This document shows positions 17,725-26,860 of a stretch of DNA of 64,000 bases, one piece after another. Position 1 is the first letter of the stretch. Each line of letters opens with the position of its first letter. Source of the stretch: Chryseobacterium sp. POL2 (lineage in GTDB: Bacteria > Bacteroidota > Bacteroidia > Flavobacteriales > Weeksellaceae). The DNA is taken from NCBI RefSeq assembly GCF_011058315.1, contig NZ_CP049298.1:868001-932000 (forward strand). Reading direction: 5' to 3'. Below the pieces are notes generated by a model. It was given only the letters and a program-made list of their open reading frames with translations, did no database searches and was not told where the DNA came from. The translations under genes were made by a program, and so were the position numbers.

Positions 17725-18591
17725 TTAATTATACAATGTTCCGGCATTCAAAATAGGTTGTACTGCTTTTTCGCCACACAAAACCACCATAAGGTTGGAC
17801 ACCATCGCGGCTTTGCGTTCGTCATCCAAATCTACGATATTTTCCGCGGACAACTTTTTCAAAGCCAAATCTACCATGCCAACAGCCCCTTCCACGATTT
17901 TGGTTCTTGCTGCGACAATTGCCGTGGCTTGTTGTCTTTGCAACATTGCTCCAGCAATTTCTGATGCGTAAGCTAAGTGCGAAATTCTTGCTTCCTGAAC
18001 GACAATTCCCGCTGGAGCCAGACGTTCTGTTAATTCTCTTTCCAAAATATGGTTAACATCTTCACCACCGCCACGCAATGTAATTGGCGCATTTTCGTCT
18101 TCTAAATTGTCGTAAGGAAAACTTACCGCCAAGTGTCGCACTGCAGCTTCACTTTGAGTTTTAACGTATTCTAAATAGCGTTCTACATCGAAAGCAGCTT
18201 TGTATGTATCGCCGACTTTCCAAACGATAACGGCACCTATTTCGATAGGATTTCCCATTTTATCGTTTACTTTAAGCGTTTGACCTTGCAGGTTTTCTGA
18301 TCTAAGACTCATCCTTTGCGATGAATACAAGGGATTTATAAAGAATAATCCATTATCTTTTACCGATCCAACATATTTCCCAAAGAAATTAAGAACGCGC
18401 GAATGATTGGGCTGAATAATCATTAAACCTTTCATAAAGAAAAATGACAATAAGACCGCCAAAACAGCAATAACAGTCAAAAAAGGATTATAATCGATAG
18501 AATAGATAAACAATCCTATTCCTCCAAAAAATAAAACAAGGCTTATTAATAAAGCAATGTAACCAGACATGGGTTTTAAAACTTTTTCCAT
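17725..18591 (-). CDS. SPFH/Band 7 domain membrane protein
   Basis: A 288-residue stomatin/prohibitin-type protein. Two N-terminal hydrophobic segments (about 10-30 and 36-54) anchor it, then the SPFH domain (about 55-220) includes NHSRVLNFFGKYVGSVKDNG, a VIVWKVGDTYKAAFDVERY segment and VQEARISHLAYA, followed by a helix rich in Ala and Gln (about 210-250). Such proteins form large rings or microdomains that scaffold membrane proteases and other complexes. No NfeD or FtsH gene adjoins it; the only operon partner seen is the small RHH gene. Confidence 0.92.
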   Translation of the reverse strand: MEKVLKPMSGYIALLISLVLFFGGIGLFIYSIDYNPFLTVIAVLAVLLSFFFMKGLMIIQPNHSRVLNFFGKYVGSVKDNGLFFINPLYSSQRMSLRSENLQGQTLKVNDKMGNPIEIGAVIVWKVGDTYKAAFDVERYLEYVKTQSEAAVRHLAVSFPYDNLEDENAPITLRGGGEDVNHILERELTERLAPAGIVVQEARISHLAYASEIAGAMLQRQQATAIVAARTKIVEGAVGMVDLALKKLSAENIVDLDDERKAAMVSNLMVVLCGEKAVQPILNAGTLYN

Positions 18592-18651
18592 AGTATTAAA
18601 ATTTTGATATTAATTTGATATCATAAAGATATAAAAATTTTAATTATAAAA

Positions 18652-18677
18652 CAAAAAAAACGCTACAAGAGCGTTTT
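18652..18677 (-). terminator. Terminator of the LRR surface-protein gene
   Basis: On the minus strand AAAACGCT pairs with AGCGTTTT (18657-18677), followed by U residues. It ends the riboswitch-LRR transcript before the SPFH gene. Confidence 0.85.
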
Positions 18678-18683
18678 AAAACA

Positions 18684-19796
18684 TTACAGCTTTATAAAAC
18701 TATGTGATGTTACTTTATTTTTTGTTTTAATAATCAAAATATAATTTCCTTTCGGTAGAAAATCTACATTTATCGCAGAATCTCTCAGACTATCACTTTT
18801 TAAAATCTTACCTGATGTATCAAATATTTGATAATCAAAAATAAAATCAGCATTGCGCACATTAATTATGTTATTAACAAGACTCGGATAAATATTGATC
18901 GCCTTATTCTCAAAATCATGTGTTGACATGGTGGCACAATTATCCTGAACAAATGTACCCGATACAACTACAATACTATCATTACAATCTTTTTTTATCA
19001 GGTTAAATCCTGTATTAGCCTCAATATTAATTAGTGTAATATTATTGACAAAACCGTCCATAAAATCAAAGGATATCAACTGATTGTTTTTTACAAGAAT
19101 GGTTTTTAACAATGGGTTATTACTAAATGTTATGTTTGACAAAATATTAGATTCTGCTGAAAACCAATTTAGCTTCGTAAGTCCTGACAAGTTAAGACTG
19201 GTCAATTGATTCCCATTGATGTGTATACGTTCTAGATTAATGTTTTGCGAAAAATTGAGATTGCTTAGCTGATTGTTAACCAAAAATAGACGTTGCAAAT
19301 CTTTCAATTCTGACAAATCTATACTAGTCAATTGATTATCATTAATGTATACAATTTTAAGTTTAGAATTTGTTGGAAAGATAACTTCCGACAATTGGTT
19401 ATTGTTAAGCTCCAAGTTGGTAAGATTGCTTAGTGATGAGATATCTAGCGTACCAACAAGTTTATTTTTTCGGAGATTAAGCGTTGTGAGTTTAGTATTT
19501 TGTGATAAGTCAATCTTGTTAAGATTAATCAAATCTCCAAGATTAAGCTCTGTTAAGTTGGTAAAATACTCGATACCTGTTGCATCATAAATATTAGGAT
19601 AATTGGCGAGGTTTCTGATAGATGTTAGACTTTTTGCTTCATCTTGAGAAATTTGACTGTCCTTGTTGCTATCTACCGCAGGGTAAGCTTTGATAATTGC
19701 CGCTTTAAAGTTAGCATCTGGAAAGTTAATGATTTGCGCATTGGCAAGATTTGCGACCATAACAAAACCGCTGAGAATTGTAAAAAATCTCTTCAT
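18684..19796 (-). CDS. Leucine-rich-repeat surface protein with T9SS sorting domain, behind a cobalamin riboswitch
   Basis: A 370-residue secreted protein. After a signal peptide (cleavage after ANA, residue 20) comes a short domain with a calcium-binding-like loop DSNKDSQISQDE (42-53). Roughly seven to nine leucine-rich repeats of 20-22 residues follow (about 78-250; LTELNLGDL, LTTLNLRKNKL, LTNLELNNNQL, LTSLNLSGL). A segment with a Cys pair (about 260-285) precedes the type IX C-terminal sorting domain (about 300-370; IYPSLVNNIINV, PKGNYILIIKT). It is probably a cell-surface or secreted ligand-binding protein. It is the only gene between the riboswitch promoter and the terminator at 18652-18677, so B12 should control it. 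Its link to B12 is unknown. Confidence 0.9.
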   Translation of the reverse strand: MKRFFTILSGFVMVANLANAQIINFPDANFKAAIIKAYPAVDSNKDSQISQDEAKSLTSIRNLANYPNIYDATGIEYFTNLTELNLGDLINLNKIDLSQNTKLTTLNLRKNKLVGTLDISSLSNLTNLELNNNQLSEVIFPTNSKLKIVYINDNQLTSIDLSELKDLQRLFLVNNQLSNLNFSQNINLERIHINGNQLTSLNLSGLTKLNWFSAESNILSNITFSNNPLLKTILVKNNQLISFDFMDGFVNNITLINIEANTGFNLIKKDCNDSIVVVSGTFVQDNCATMSTHDFENKAINIYPSLVNNIINVRNADFIFDYQIFDTSGKILKSDSLRDSAINVDFLPKGNYILIIKTKNKVTSHSFIKL

Positions 19797-19905
19797 AAGT
19801 ATAAAATTAAATTAGTTTAACTCCCGAAACCACAGGGATATACTCATAAAGAGTCTTTATGAAAAAACAAAAATGTTCTTCACCTTTATCCCCGAAAGTA
19901 TCAAC

Positions 19906-20063
19906 ATTAGGCAGGTCTCCTGGCTTACATCTTGATGTCGTCCTTCCCAAATTTTTGTTCAGTGGACTCAAAAAATGACATCAAGTTTTTTAGTATACAG
20001 TTGCGGGTACAGCTCAGGTCTTTAACCTGATTCCCTTTTCATAAAGTAAAACTTTAACCTAAT
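19906..20063 (-). promoter_or_regulatory. Cobalamin (adenosylcobalamin) riboswitch
   Basis: On the minus strand the conserved core is present in order: a closing stem ATTAGG (20063-20058) pairing with CCTAAT (19911-19906), GGGAATCAGGT, the CCCGCAACTGT element, GGGAAGGACGAC, and the B12 box AGCCAGGAGACCTGCC next to the closing stem. The RNA sits 110 bases before the LRR gene and downstream of the ccsBA terminator. The expression platform (19905-19797) contains a TCATAAAGA/TCTTTATGA hairpin and a GGGATA/TATCCC pairing that could switch the ribosome entry region. Cobalamin riboswitches normally lower expression when B12 is plentiful. Confidence 0.95.
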
Positions 20064-20068
20064 TGCTG

Positions 20069-20076
20069 CAAATATA
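20069..20076 (-). promoter_or_regulatory. -7 promoter element of the riboswitch transcript (TATATTTG)
   Basis: TATATTTGC on the minus strand fits TAnnTTTG and ends 5 bases before the riboswitch closing stem, so transcription would start at its very edge. The ccsBA terminator lies immediately upstream. Confidence 0.6.
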
Positions 20077-20101
20077 CGATAAATAAAGCTTTTTCTGGTA
20101 A

Positions 20102-20135
20102 AACAAAAAAAAGACACATCCGAAAATGTGCCTTT
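20102..20135 (-). terminator. Terminator after ccsBA
   Basis: On the minus strand AAAGGCACAT pairs with ATGTGTCTTT around a 6-base loop (20135-20110), followed by a run of U residues. It isolates ccsBA from the riboswitch unit. Confidence 0.88.
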
Positions 20136-20158
20136 AATATATTTTAAATTATACAGAA

Positions 20159-23100
20159 TTAAGGTTCTACATCTGTTCTTTCATCTTTTTTAATATGAAG
20201 ACTTTGGTGGAGCTTCTTGTATTTAATATAAGAAACTAATGTTAAAGTCAACATAAATGCCAATCCAAGATATACCCAAAGTGGTATAGGAATCGCATCT
20301 CCTTTTGCATACGAGTGAAGTCCTGTCAAATAATAATTAACGCCGAAATAAGTCATCACCATAGAACAAAACGCAAACATGGTCATCACATGGAAAAGAT
20401 GTCTTCCTCGTAATCCAGGAACCAATCTCATGTGTAAAACAAAAGCATAAACCATAATGGAGATAAACGCCCAAGTTTCTTTCGGGTCCCAGCTCCAATA
20501 TCGCCCCCAACTTTCGTTAGCCCAAACACCACCTAAGAAGTTACCAACTGTTAAAGCCAACAGTCCTATTGTTAAAGACATTTCGCTGACAATAGCCAAT
20601 TCTTTTATAGTCGTATCATTGTGTTTTTTGAAAATATTAGGCGTTGCTATGATATAGAAAAATAGTGATATAACAGCAATCAACATAGATAACGAGAAGA
20701 ATCCATAACTGGATGTAATAATTGCCACGTGAACAATTAACCAGTAAGATTTAAGCACCGGAACCAAAGGGGTAATTTGTGGATCCAGAGCTGCCCCACC
20801 GTGGGCAAAACCCATCATAATAACCGCCACTAAGAATCCCGCTGCAGGAATCAAAGCATTTGAGTTTCTGTACAAGGCAAAACCTGCAGTAATACCAACC
20901 CAAGAAATAAAAATAATTGCTTCGTAGCCATTACTCCATGGTGCATGACCAGAAATATACCATCTTGCAATAAGACCTAAGAAGTGTAAAACATAACCAA
21001 CGGCACCAAGATAAATTAAAGTTTTAACAACTTTATGCATAATTTTACTTGGTTTAAACAATTCTATAAATGCTAAAATTAACAGCAATCCTCCAAGAAT
21101 AGTATAGAAAATCAACAACTTAAAGTTGATATCAATTTTGTTCATGAAAACTTCCAACTCAATTTTTGCATCTGGCGGAATAACTTGTTTTCCCCATTTG
21201 TGTTGATAAGCTTCAACTTTTGCAAGCTCTTGATCTGCTTTTTTCCAATCGTTATTTTGGGTTGCCATAAGAACCGATGACAAATATGGACCTAAAACTT
21301 CTTGCGCATTTTTATCTGCCTCAAAATCTGGCGTCATTACAGAATTCCATGTATGATTAGCATCGTTTTGAACAGGAATCGTACGGAAATATTGATAAGA
21401 CATCAAAGCATTAAGCACCTGGACTTTATCATTAAGCTTGATAACGGCTTCATCGAATTTGCTCTTATCAACTGGTTTTTTGCGGAATGCTGCATTGTAT
21501 TCGTCTTCTAGTACGAAACGTAAATTTCCGCTCGCATCCGCTGGGAATAATTTCACCAAACTCGTGAAACCTTCTGGCGTTGCTTTGGTAATTTTCGCTA
21601 AATCTTTCCCAACTTTTCCACGCGTTTCGATTTTAATAATGTTGACTTGCGCCCAGAACATTGGATCGATAATCGCCGCTAAAAACCATTGATCGGCATT
21701 AAGATGTTGGAAACTTCCTTTGCTTGTCAATTTATGCAAAATATCCAATGCCTGCGTATTAACTGGCTGGATACGACCTTCATAAGACTGTACCAACATG
21801 TGTCCAAACTTCTCGGCGTGATCGGGATCAATCTTAATATTTTTTACATAATCATCGGCAGACAACATTCCCGCACCAGCTTTTGGCTGTGGTGTTGGGC
21901 TTGTTTCAGAATTAGATTTTGGAGCAATCGCATGTTCTTTACTACCATCATTAACAGAATGTGTTTCGATGTTTTGTGCATTTAATCCTAAACTTAAAAA
22001 CAATACAACAAGACTTGCCATTTTTGCTTTTTTCTTGCTGACATCGCGTAACATTTTGTTAAGATTCCAGAATCTGGAACCTTTCCAAAACATGGATACA
22101 AACATTCCTAAGAATAAAAATGCATATCCGATGTAGCTAAACAAAGTTCCCCAATAGTCATGGTTAACCGACAATACAGTTCCTCTTCTGTCAGGATCAA
22201 AACTTGCTTGAAAGAATCGGTAACCTTTATGATTAAGAACGTGGTTCATATATATTTTGTAAGGTGTTTCTTTGCCTTCGTCAACAATTTTCACATGCGA
22301 CTCATAAGCAGACGGCGAAGAACTTCCTGGATAAGTCTCCATAACAAATTTGTCTAATTTTAATGCAAACGGTGTGTTATAAACTTTTGGCCCGAAACCA
22401 ATCATCACATTCATACCATCCAAGGTAATTTGTTTATAAGCGTTGGGATTTCCTTTTTCTACCGAAAGATCGACTAACATTTTAGATTTTGGTCCTTGTA
22501 CTTCCACCGTCAGTTGATCTGGAACATCTTTATCTTTCTGCTTGTCCCCTTCGTAGGCTGTAAGATTTCCTTTCATAACGCCTTCTGGAACAACCAAACG
22601 CAAATCATTAATAGTATAAAGACTTCTCAATGCCAATGGCTGGAATTTGTCTTTATGTGTGGAACCAGTCTCCTGCGTCGCCATTGTCATATATTGCGCA
22701 TCTACCGGCGTTTTGATGTAAAGTGAGTCATTATTTCTTTGGAATTCAACAGCACCATCTATCGCGGTTCTGTTAAAACTCACCAAAGTTCCGTTGATAT
22801 TTTGTACGTCACCTTCTGCCAAATAGATGTTTTGACGTCCGCCTTGATCATTTGTAGAAACGAGATGCAAATATTCTTTACCTTTCGGGGAAGCTGTGAG
22901 GCTGTCTTTTTTTCTTTGTAAAAAATGAACAGCTTTTACGGAAACTTCTTTTTCGTGAAAATTAAATTTAGCTTTCAAATCATAATGTAACGGCGACATC
23001 AGATAAGGAATATCTGGATAATGCAATTCTTCTCCTTTTTCTTCAATCTTAACTTTTAAGAAAGTTTTATCGGTGATAATTTCGTTACTGGTTTCGCCTT

Positions 23101-23422
23101 CACGGATGTGCATAATGCCTTCAAAACTAATATAACGTGTAATTGCACCTCCAATAAAAATTAAAATGAACGCAAGGTGAAATACCAGAACAGGCCATTT
23201 TTCGCGACGCAATAGTCGATAACGGGCGATGTTTCCTATAAAATTAAGAATCAGCAAAAACATAATGGCTTCAAACCATTTGGCTTCATAGATCAAAGCC
23301 TTTGCTGTTGGAGTTCCGTAATCGTTTTCAACAAACGTGGCAACCGCCATGGCTACTGCATACGCTAACAACAAAACCGCCATGGTACGCGTAGAAATCA
23401 GAATATCCTGAATTTTTTTCAT
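20159..23422 (-). CDS. ccsA: Fused ResB-CcsA cytochrome c biogenesis protein (system II haem lyase)
   Basis: A 1087-residue membrane protein. The N-terminal ResB/CcsB-like half has helices at about 10-30, 45-62 and 78-96, then a large periplasmic domain, with another helix near 430. A linker and second periplasmic domain follow (about 500-760). The C-terminal CcsA half has about eight helices with the WWD-type tryptophan-rich motif WGRYWSWDPKETW (about 973-985) and APWSNGYEA upstream. CcsBA carries haem across the membrane and attaches it to apocytochrome c. The fused form of this length is usual in Bacteroidota. It is monocistronic, with a TATTTTTG box at 23492-23499. Confidence 0.95.
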   Translation of the reverse strand: MKKIQDILISTRTMAVLLLAYAVAMAVATFVENDYGTPTAKALIYEAKWFEAIMFLLILNFIGNIARYRLLRREKWPVLVFHLAFILIFIGGAITRYISFEGIMHIREGETSNEIITDKTFLKVKIEEKGEELHYPDIPYLMSPLHYDLKAKFNFHEKEVSVKAVHFLQRKKDSLTASPKGKEYLHLVSTNDQGGRQNIYLAEGDVQNINGTLVSFNRTAIDGAVEFQRNNDSLYIKTPVDAQYMTMATQETGSTHKDKFQPLALRSLYTINDLRLVVPEGVMKGNLTAYEGDKQKDKDVPDQLTVEVQGPKSKMLVDLSVEKGNPNAYKQITLDGMNVMIGFGPKVYNTPFALKLDKFVMETYPGSSSPSAYESHVKIVDEGKETPYKIYMNHVLNHKGYRFFQASFDPDRRGTVLSVNHDYWGTLFSYIGYAFLFLGMFVSMFWKGSRFWNLNKMLRDVSKKKAKMASLVVLFLSLGLNAQNIETHSVNDGSKEHAIAPKSNSETSPTPQPKAGAGMLSADDYVKNIKIDPDHAEKFGHMLVQSYEGRIQPVNTQALDILHKLTSKGSFQHLNADQWFLAAIIDPMFWAQVNIIKIETRGKVGKDLAKITKATPEGFTSLVKLFPADASGNLRFVLEDEYNAAFRKKPVDKSKFDEAVIKLNDKVQVLNALMSYQYFRTIPVQNDANHTWNSVMTPDFEADKNAQEVLGPYLSSVLMATQNNDWKKADQELAKVEAYQHKWGKQVIPPDAKIELEVFMNKIDINFKLLIFYTILGGLLLILAFIELFKPSKIMHKVVKTLIYLGAVGYVLHFLGLIARWYISGHAPWSNGYEAIIFISWVGITAGFALYRNSNALIPAAGFLVAVIMMGFAHGGAALDPQITPLVPVLKSYWLIVHVAIITSSYGFFSLSMLIAVISLFFYIIATPNIFKKHNDTTIKELAIVSEMSLTIGLLALTVGNFLGGVWANESWGRYWSWDPKETWAFISIMVYAFVLHMRLVPGLRGRHLFHVMTMFAFCSMVMTYFGVNYYLTGLHSYAKGDAIPIPLWVYLGLAFMLTLTLVSYIKYKKLHQSLHIKKDERTDVEP

Positions 23423-23491
23423 AATAATCCTTTATAAAAGATAATTTTCCAAATCCAGAAACTCAAAAAAAAGCCTAGATTCGGTTAAGTG

Positions 23492-23499
23492 CAAAAATA
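23492..23499 (-). promoter_or_regulatory. Candidate -7 element of ccsBA (TATTTTTG)
   Basis: TATTTTTGC on the minus strand fits the Bacteroidota -7 consensus and lies about 70 bases before the ccsBA start. Confidence 0.45.
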
Positions 23500-23833
23500 G
23501 TGATGTTATTTAGAATAAATATATAAAATAAGATATTTATGACAATTCTCATAATTGATATTCGCTATTAAATAATGACATTCAATTCACAAAATAGATT
23601 AGACTTCAACAAAATCAATTTTATCAATCACAGAAGGCGAAATTATCTTTTTTTATGTTATTAAATCTTAAAAAACAAGCTAAAATACAACTTTAATCAT
23701 AACTATTTTTATTAAATCTAAATAATATTTTTAATGTGGTTTAGACAAAAAATTATCGCATTTACTTTCAAATAATTGGAAATTTTCACTAATAAAGCGC
23801 TATATTTAGCTTCAAAATTCATTAAAAAAAGAC

Positions 23834-23841
23834 TAAATTTG
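23834..23841 (+). promoter_or_regulatory. Candidate -7 element of ftsK (TAAATTTG)
   Basis: TAAATTTGC fits TAnnTTTG and lies 23 bases before the ftsK ATG. No clear -33 TTG is seen. Confidence 0.45.
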
Positions 23842-23864
23842 CAGGTTATTGACCACATCTATCA

Positions 23865-26348
23865 ATGGAAAAAAGCAAACATACAAACACCGATTCTCAA
23901 CCAAAAATCCTCTCCAAATCCCGAATTGTAACTGGCATCTTGTTTTTGTGCATCGCCGGAACCATGGCAATTGCCTTTGTCTCCTATCTGATGAACTGGA
24001 AAGCAGACCAGTCGCAGGCTGGCACGATGGGAGATCGACTTATTGAATCCTCGAATGTACTCGGCAAAGTCGGCGATTGGCTTGGTAATATTTTTATTTT
24101 TGAAAGTATTGGTATAGCCGCATTTATTATTTCATTTTTAATTATGGTTTTAGGCTTTGTCATCCTTAAGAAAAATTATTTCAAACCATGGAAAACCATT
24201 TCTCATAGCTTGTTTTTCATTTGTTGGTTACCCATTTTTTTAGGAGCTATTACCAAAGGCGATGGCGTGTGGAGCGGTGTTTATGGTTATCAAATTATGG
24301 ATTACCTCCGTGCTTATGTAGGTTCTGTAGGCCTTTGGGTGATTATCCTCGTAAGCATTTTGCTCTATTTCGTTTTAGAATTTAATTTGAGACCGAGTAG
24401 CATCAAAAATAAATTTAATAAAATCAATGAAAATACCATTGGTAAGATTAAAGAAATGATGCCAAAGTCTGAAGAGAATTTTGATGCCGATGAAGAATTG
24501 GAAGAAGAAAAAACGACTCAAATCATCGAAGAAGAAAAGGAAACGCCAACTGAGTTACCCAAAATAAAAGTTACTGAGGACATACCAACTATTATTACGC
24601 CTAATAAGACAAGCTTTGACAATGTTGAAGAAAATCTTACTTCTAAAATTGAAGTTCCAGAAACGCTATCTTTAAAAATAGACAACGATATTCCTGCACA
24701 TTCTTCGGCTGAAAATTCCACAAGTGCAAAAGCTAACGCAATAGAAAACAATGATATCGCTTTTAATATCGAGGTTAAAAAAGAAGAAATCCTAGATCCT
24801 GCTGATGAAAAATCAAAAGATTTGGTGAAAGAGTTCGGGCTGTACGATCATCGTTTAGAATTATCAAAATTCCAAATGCCTAGTGTTAACCTTCTTAATG
24901 AATATGGAAACGAAGAAATTACCATTAATAAAGACGAATTAGAAGAAAACAAAAATAAAATTGTCGGTCTTCTTAAAAACTTTAATGTTGGTATTGCAGA
25001 AATCAAAGCCACGATTGGTCCAACAGTAACACTGTACGAAATCGTCCCAGAAGCAGGGATTCGCGTGGCTCAAATTAAAAAATTACAAGACGATATTGCG
25101 CTTAATCTTTCCGCTTTGGGAATCCGTATTATTGCGCCAATGCCAGGGAAAGGTACGATTGGTATAGAAGTTCCAAGAAAAAATCCTACCATGGTGTCGA
25201 TGCGTTCTGTAATAGGTTCGGCTAAGTTCCAAAATTCGGATATGGACCTTCCGGTGGTTTTTGGTAAGACGATTTCCAACGAAATCTTTATGGCTGACCT
25301 TTCCAAAATGCCTCACTTATTGATGGCTGGTGCGACAGGCCAAGGTAAATCTGTTGGTATCAATGCCATCTTAACGTCCCTACTTTACAAAAAACATCCT
25401 AGCGAATTGAAATTCGTTATGGTTGACCCGAAGAAAGTAGAACTTTCGCTTTATTCTAAAATAGAAAGACATTATTTGGCCAAACTTCCAGACGCGGAAG
25501 ATGCGATTATTACAGATAATAATAAGGTAATTAACACGCTTAATTCACTTTGTATAGAAATGGATAATCGTTATGAATTGTTGAAAAATGCCTTCTGTAA
25601 AAACTTAAAAGAATACAATAAAAAATTCACAGAACGAAAACTAAATCCAGAAAACGGACATCGCTATTTGCCATATATCGTTTTAGTTGTTGACGAATTT
25701 GCAGATTTGATTATGACGGCTGGCAAAGAAGTTGAAGTTCCTATCGCTCGTTTGGCACAGCTTGCAAGAGCTATTGGTATTCACTTAATTGTTGCGACAC
25801 AACGTCCGTCGGTTAACGTTATCACAGGTATGATAAAAGCCAACTTCCCAGCTCGCGCCGCTTTCCGAGTAATACAAAACACCGACTCCAGAACGATTTT
25901 GGACTCACCAGGCGCAGAACAATTGATTGGTAAAGGCGACATGCTTTATTTCAATGGCAACGAAATTACACGTCTGCAATGTGCTTTTGTCGATACGCCA
26001 GAAGTTGAAAAAATCGCAGAATTTATTGGAGAACAAAAAGGCTATGCAGATGCTTATCTTCTTCCAGAATACAGTGGTGAAGAGACTTCTTCAAATGTTG
26101 GAAGTTTTGATCCTAATGAAAAAGATCAACTTTTTGAAGACGCTGCGAGAATTATCGTATCCACGCAACAAGGTTCAACATCCATGTTACAGCGTCAGTT
26201 AAAATTGGGTTACAACAGAGCTGGAAGAATTATGGATCAGCTGGAAGCTTCGGGTGTTGTTGGCGGTTTTAATGGTGCTAAAGCCCGAGAAGTTTTGATA
26301 TCGGACCTCAACAGTTTAGAACAATTTTTAGATAATTTAAGAAAATAA
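23865..26348 (+). CDS. ftsK: DNA translocase FtsK
   Basis: An 827-residue septal DNA pump. Four N-terminal transmembrane helices (about 23-175) anchor it at the division site. A poorly conserved acidic linker rich in Glu and Thr (about 200-300) precedes the motor: the alpha domain, Walker A GATGQGKS at 489-496, Walker B with D610-E611 in VVDEFADL, the ARAIGIHLIVATQRPSV helicase-like segment, and a C-terminal gamma winged-helix (about 765-827, QRQLKLGYNRAGRIMDQLE) that reads KOPS-type polarity sequences. It moves the chromosome terminus and activates dimer resolution. It stands alone, closed by a hairpin at 26350-26383. Confidence 0.97.
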   Translation: MEKSKHTNTDSQPKILSKSRIVTGILFLCIAGTMAIAFVSYLMNWKADQSQAGTMGDRLIESSNVLGKVGDWLGNIFIFESIGIAAFIISFLIMVLGFVILKKNYFKPWKTISHSLFFICWLPIFLGAITKGDGVWSGVYGYQIMDYLRAYVGSVGLWVIILVSILLYFVLEFNLRPSSIKNKFNKINENTIGKIKEMMPKSEENFDADEELEEEKTTQIIEEEKETPTELPKIKVTEDIPTIITPNKTSFDNVEENLTSKIEVPETLSLKIDNDIPAHSSAENSTSAKANAIENNDIAFNIEVKKEEILDPADEKSKDLVKEFGLYDHRLELSKFQMPSVNLLNEYGNEEITINKDELEENKNKIVGLLKNFNVGIAEIKATIGPTVTLYEIVPEAGIRVAQIKKLQDDIALNLSALGIRIIAPMPGKGTIGIEVPRKNPTMVSMRSVIGSAKFQNSDMDLPVVFGKTISNEIFMADLSKMPHLLMAGATGQGKSVGINAILTSLLYKKHPSELKFVMVDPKKVELSLYSKIERHYLAKLPDAEDAIITDNNKVINTLNSLCIEMDNRYELLKNAFCKNLKEYNKKFTERKLNPENGHRYLPYIVLVVDEFADLIMTAGKEVEVPIARLAQLARAIGIHLIVATQRPSVNVITGMIKANFPARAAFRVIQNTDSRTILDSPGAEQLIGKGDMLYFNGNEITRLQCAFVDTPEVEKIAEFIGEQKGYADAYLLPEYSGEETSSNVGSFDPNEKDQLFEDAARIIVSTQQGSTSMLQRQLKLGYNRAGRIMDQLEASGVVGGFNGAKAREVLISDLNSLEQFLDNLRK

Positions 26349-26349
26349 A

Positions 26350-26385
26350 AAACGCGGCAATCCGATTTTGGATTGCTGCGTTTCT
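26350..26385 (+). terminator. Terminator after ftsK
   Basis: AAACGCGGCAATCC (26350-26363) pairs with GGATTGCTGCGTTT (26370-26383) with one mismatch, followed by a T-rich tail. Confidence 0.85.
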
Positions 26386-26440
26386 TTAATACATTTAATC
26401 AAACTTTTACATTGAATAATTAAGTTTAAATTAAATACTA

Positions 26441-26473
26441 AAAAAGCGCATCAAAATCATTGATACGCTTTTT
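26441..26473 (-). terminator. Terminator after the ArsC-like gene
   Basis: AAAAAGCGCATCA pairs imperfectly with TTGATACGCTTTTT. Read leftward it follows the ArsC-like stop and ends in U residues; it could also back up the ftsK terminator. Confidence 0.75.
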
Positions 26474-26493
26474 ATTTTCTTCTTATTTATTTT

Positions 26494-26850
26494 TTAAGCT
26501 TCAAAAAAAGCTCTCAAATTTTCCAAGTTATTTTTGTCGCTTCCCGCAAATATTTGTTTATCGGTGATGAATACAGGACGTTTTAGAAAACTATAATGGT
26601 CGAGAATCAAATCTTTGAAATCTTTTTCACCCAATGACTTTGTATCGATTTCTCGCGCTTTTATTTGCGTTGACTTTTTGCTGAACAAGGCTTCATAAGA
26701 ATTTGTCAACTTATACATTTCTGCCAATTCTTCTGTTGTTACTGGTTCCGATTTTATTTCGCGAAGTTCCCATCCGTTAAGGTCAAACTCTGCCATTATT
26801 TTCTTACAGGTTCCGCAAGTTTTAAGATAAAATACTTTTTTCATCATCAA
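26494..26850 (-). CDS. ArsC/Spx-family thioredoxin-fold protein
   Basis: A 118-residue protein of the arsenate reductase/Spx superfamily. The N-terminal FYLKTCGTCKK carries a CxxC pair (C12 and C15), followed by WELREIKSEPVTTEEL and, in the C-terminal half, the family's Arg-Pro turn LKRPVFITDKQIFAG. Glutaredoxin-linked ArsC proteins have a single Cys followed by Arg; the CxxC here is more Spx- or YffB-like, so arsenate reduction is not assured. There are three consecutive possible ATG starts (MMMKK). It starts 10 bases after the LolA-like gene on the same strand and is probably co-transcribed with it. Confidence 0.88.
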   Translation of the reverse strand: MMMKKVFYLKTCGTCKKIMAEFDLNGWELREIKSEPVTTEELAEMYKLTNSYEALFSKKSTQIKAREIDTKSLGEKDFKDLILDHYSFLKRPVFITDKQIFAGSDKNNLENLRAFFEA

Positions 26851-26860
26851 TAATGTTTAT

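Larger units (their letters stand above)
23423..23864. other. Divergent intergenic region between ccsBA and ftsK
   Basis: About 440 bp of A/T-rich sequence without a plausible gene. It contains a leftward TATTTTTG box (23499-23492) suited to ccsBA and a rightward TAAATTTG box (23834-23841) 23 bases before ftsK. I see no hairpins, repeats or conserved RNA in the middle. Confidence 0.6.

Noticed and set aside
19844-19862. Palindrome TCATAAAGA/TCTTTATGA as a separate operator
   Set aside because: It lies in the expression platform downstream of the cobalamin riboswitch and is better explained as part of that switch or a downstream hairpin.
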